Shown piece after piece: positions 13,262-13,397 of a DNA stretch of 13,397 nt; positions within the stretch are counted from its first letter, which is position 1; the number at the start of each line of letters is the position of its first letter. The position numbers and the translations under genes were made by a program. The DNA is taken from NCBI GenBank assembly GCA_021772595.1, contig JAJFLS010000618.1, positions 1 to 13,397 of the forward strand, given 5' to 3'. The notes beneath the pieces are model-generated. The model did not search any database and was not told the origin of the DNA. It worked only from the letters and a program-made list of their open reading frames with translations. Source of the stretch: Opitutales bacterium (lineage in GTDB: Bacteria; Verrucomicrobiota; Verrucomicrobiia; Opitutales; Opitutaceae).

Positions 13262-13396
13262 CTAGCTCGCCTTCCAATCGGCCAAGTCGATTTGCAAGAT
13301 TTTCTGCCGACCGAACGAATTCCAGGTCAAGCGATAGGCCATATAGACAGAAGTATTCAGATCTTGTATACGATTAGCCATCTTCCATGCGTCACC
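13262..13396 (-). CDS. C-terminal end of an unknown gene entering from the right edge
   Basis: On - a frame is open from the window edge to TAG at 13264-13262, giving 44 residues that end SFGRQKILQIDLADWKAS. The composition is protein-like (NTSVYMAYRLTWNSFGRQK) and the other two - frames are soon stopped. The stop is 5 bases from the rhodanese stop, a common convergent arrangement. The family is not recognisable from this fragment. Confidence 0.45.
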   Translation of the reverse strand, partial: GDAWKMANRIQDLNTSVYMAYRLTWNSFGRQKILQIDLADWKAS

Positions 13397-13397
13397 C

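Overview
The window is bacterial and comes from an accessory, polysaccharide-degradation type of region. It holds four complete or nearly complete type I (formylglycine) sulfatases plus the C-terminal part of a fifth. It also holds a secreted NodB-type polysaccharide deacetylase, a secreted metallo-beta-lactamase-fold protein with an SHD1-like N-terminal module, a relic of an ADOP/MacB-type permease, and the tail of what looks like a large secreted glycan-related protein. This mixture, the lipoprotein and signal-peptide leaders, the absence of clear Shine-Dalgarno sequences and the many short intergenic repeats suggest Verrucomicrobiota (Opitutia, Pelagicoccus/Coraliomargarita-like) or another PVC-group bacterium. 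That placement is inference; no phylogenetic marker is present.

Layout. Positions 1-5908 carry four sulfatases in a row on the + strand: a partial one, an S1_11/GlcNAc-6-sulfatase-like enzyme, a lipoprotein sulfatase of unassigned subfamily, and an S1_15-like enzyme similar to the partial first gene. Each gap between them is filled by a different short repeat: a REP-like hairpin, and two long inverted repeats built from 8-10-nt periodic phrases. Two of the signal peptides are themselves encoded by roughly 7-nt periodic pyrimidine-rich DNA. Positions 5909-7930 are a decayed stretch on the - strand. It has a small unknown ORF, the MBL-fold gene split by a one-base frameshift at an A7 run, a permease remnant cut off at a dispersed repeat, and about 400 bases without a convincing gene. 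Positions 7931-9691 hold the deacetylase (-) and an SDR oxidoreductase (+), transcribed divergently from a 168-bp spacer. Positions 9692-10786 hold a hairpin, a headless C-terminal gene fragment and two copies of a 33-bp repeat. Positions 10787-13256 hold an AtsA-like (S1_4) lipoprotein sulfatase, a tiny zinc-ribbon protein and a GlpE-like rhodanese, all on +. A convergent partial gene enters from the right edge.

Function. The sulfatases carry different active-site variants, which suggests they remove sulfate from different positions or sugars of a sulfated glycan in the periplasm or at the cell surface. Neither a glycoside hydrolase nor the anaerobic sulfatase-maturating enzyme lies in the window, so the degradative set must be completed elsewhere.

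The most noteworthy unexplained structure is the repeat content. A 33-bp sequence centred on CAATTG occurs four times in one orientation, twice beside gene remnants. There is also a family of period-7 to period-10 phrase repeats, one of which forms a heptanucleotide tandem inside a sulfatase reading frame.
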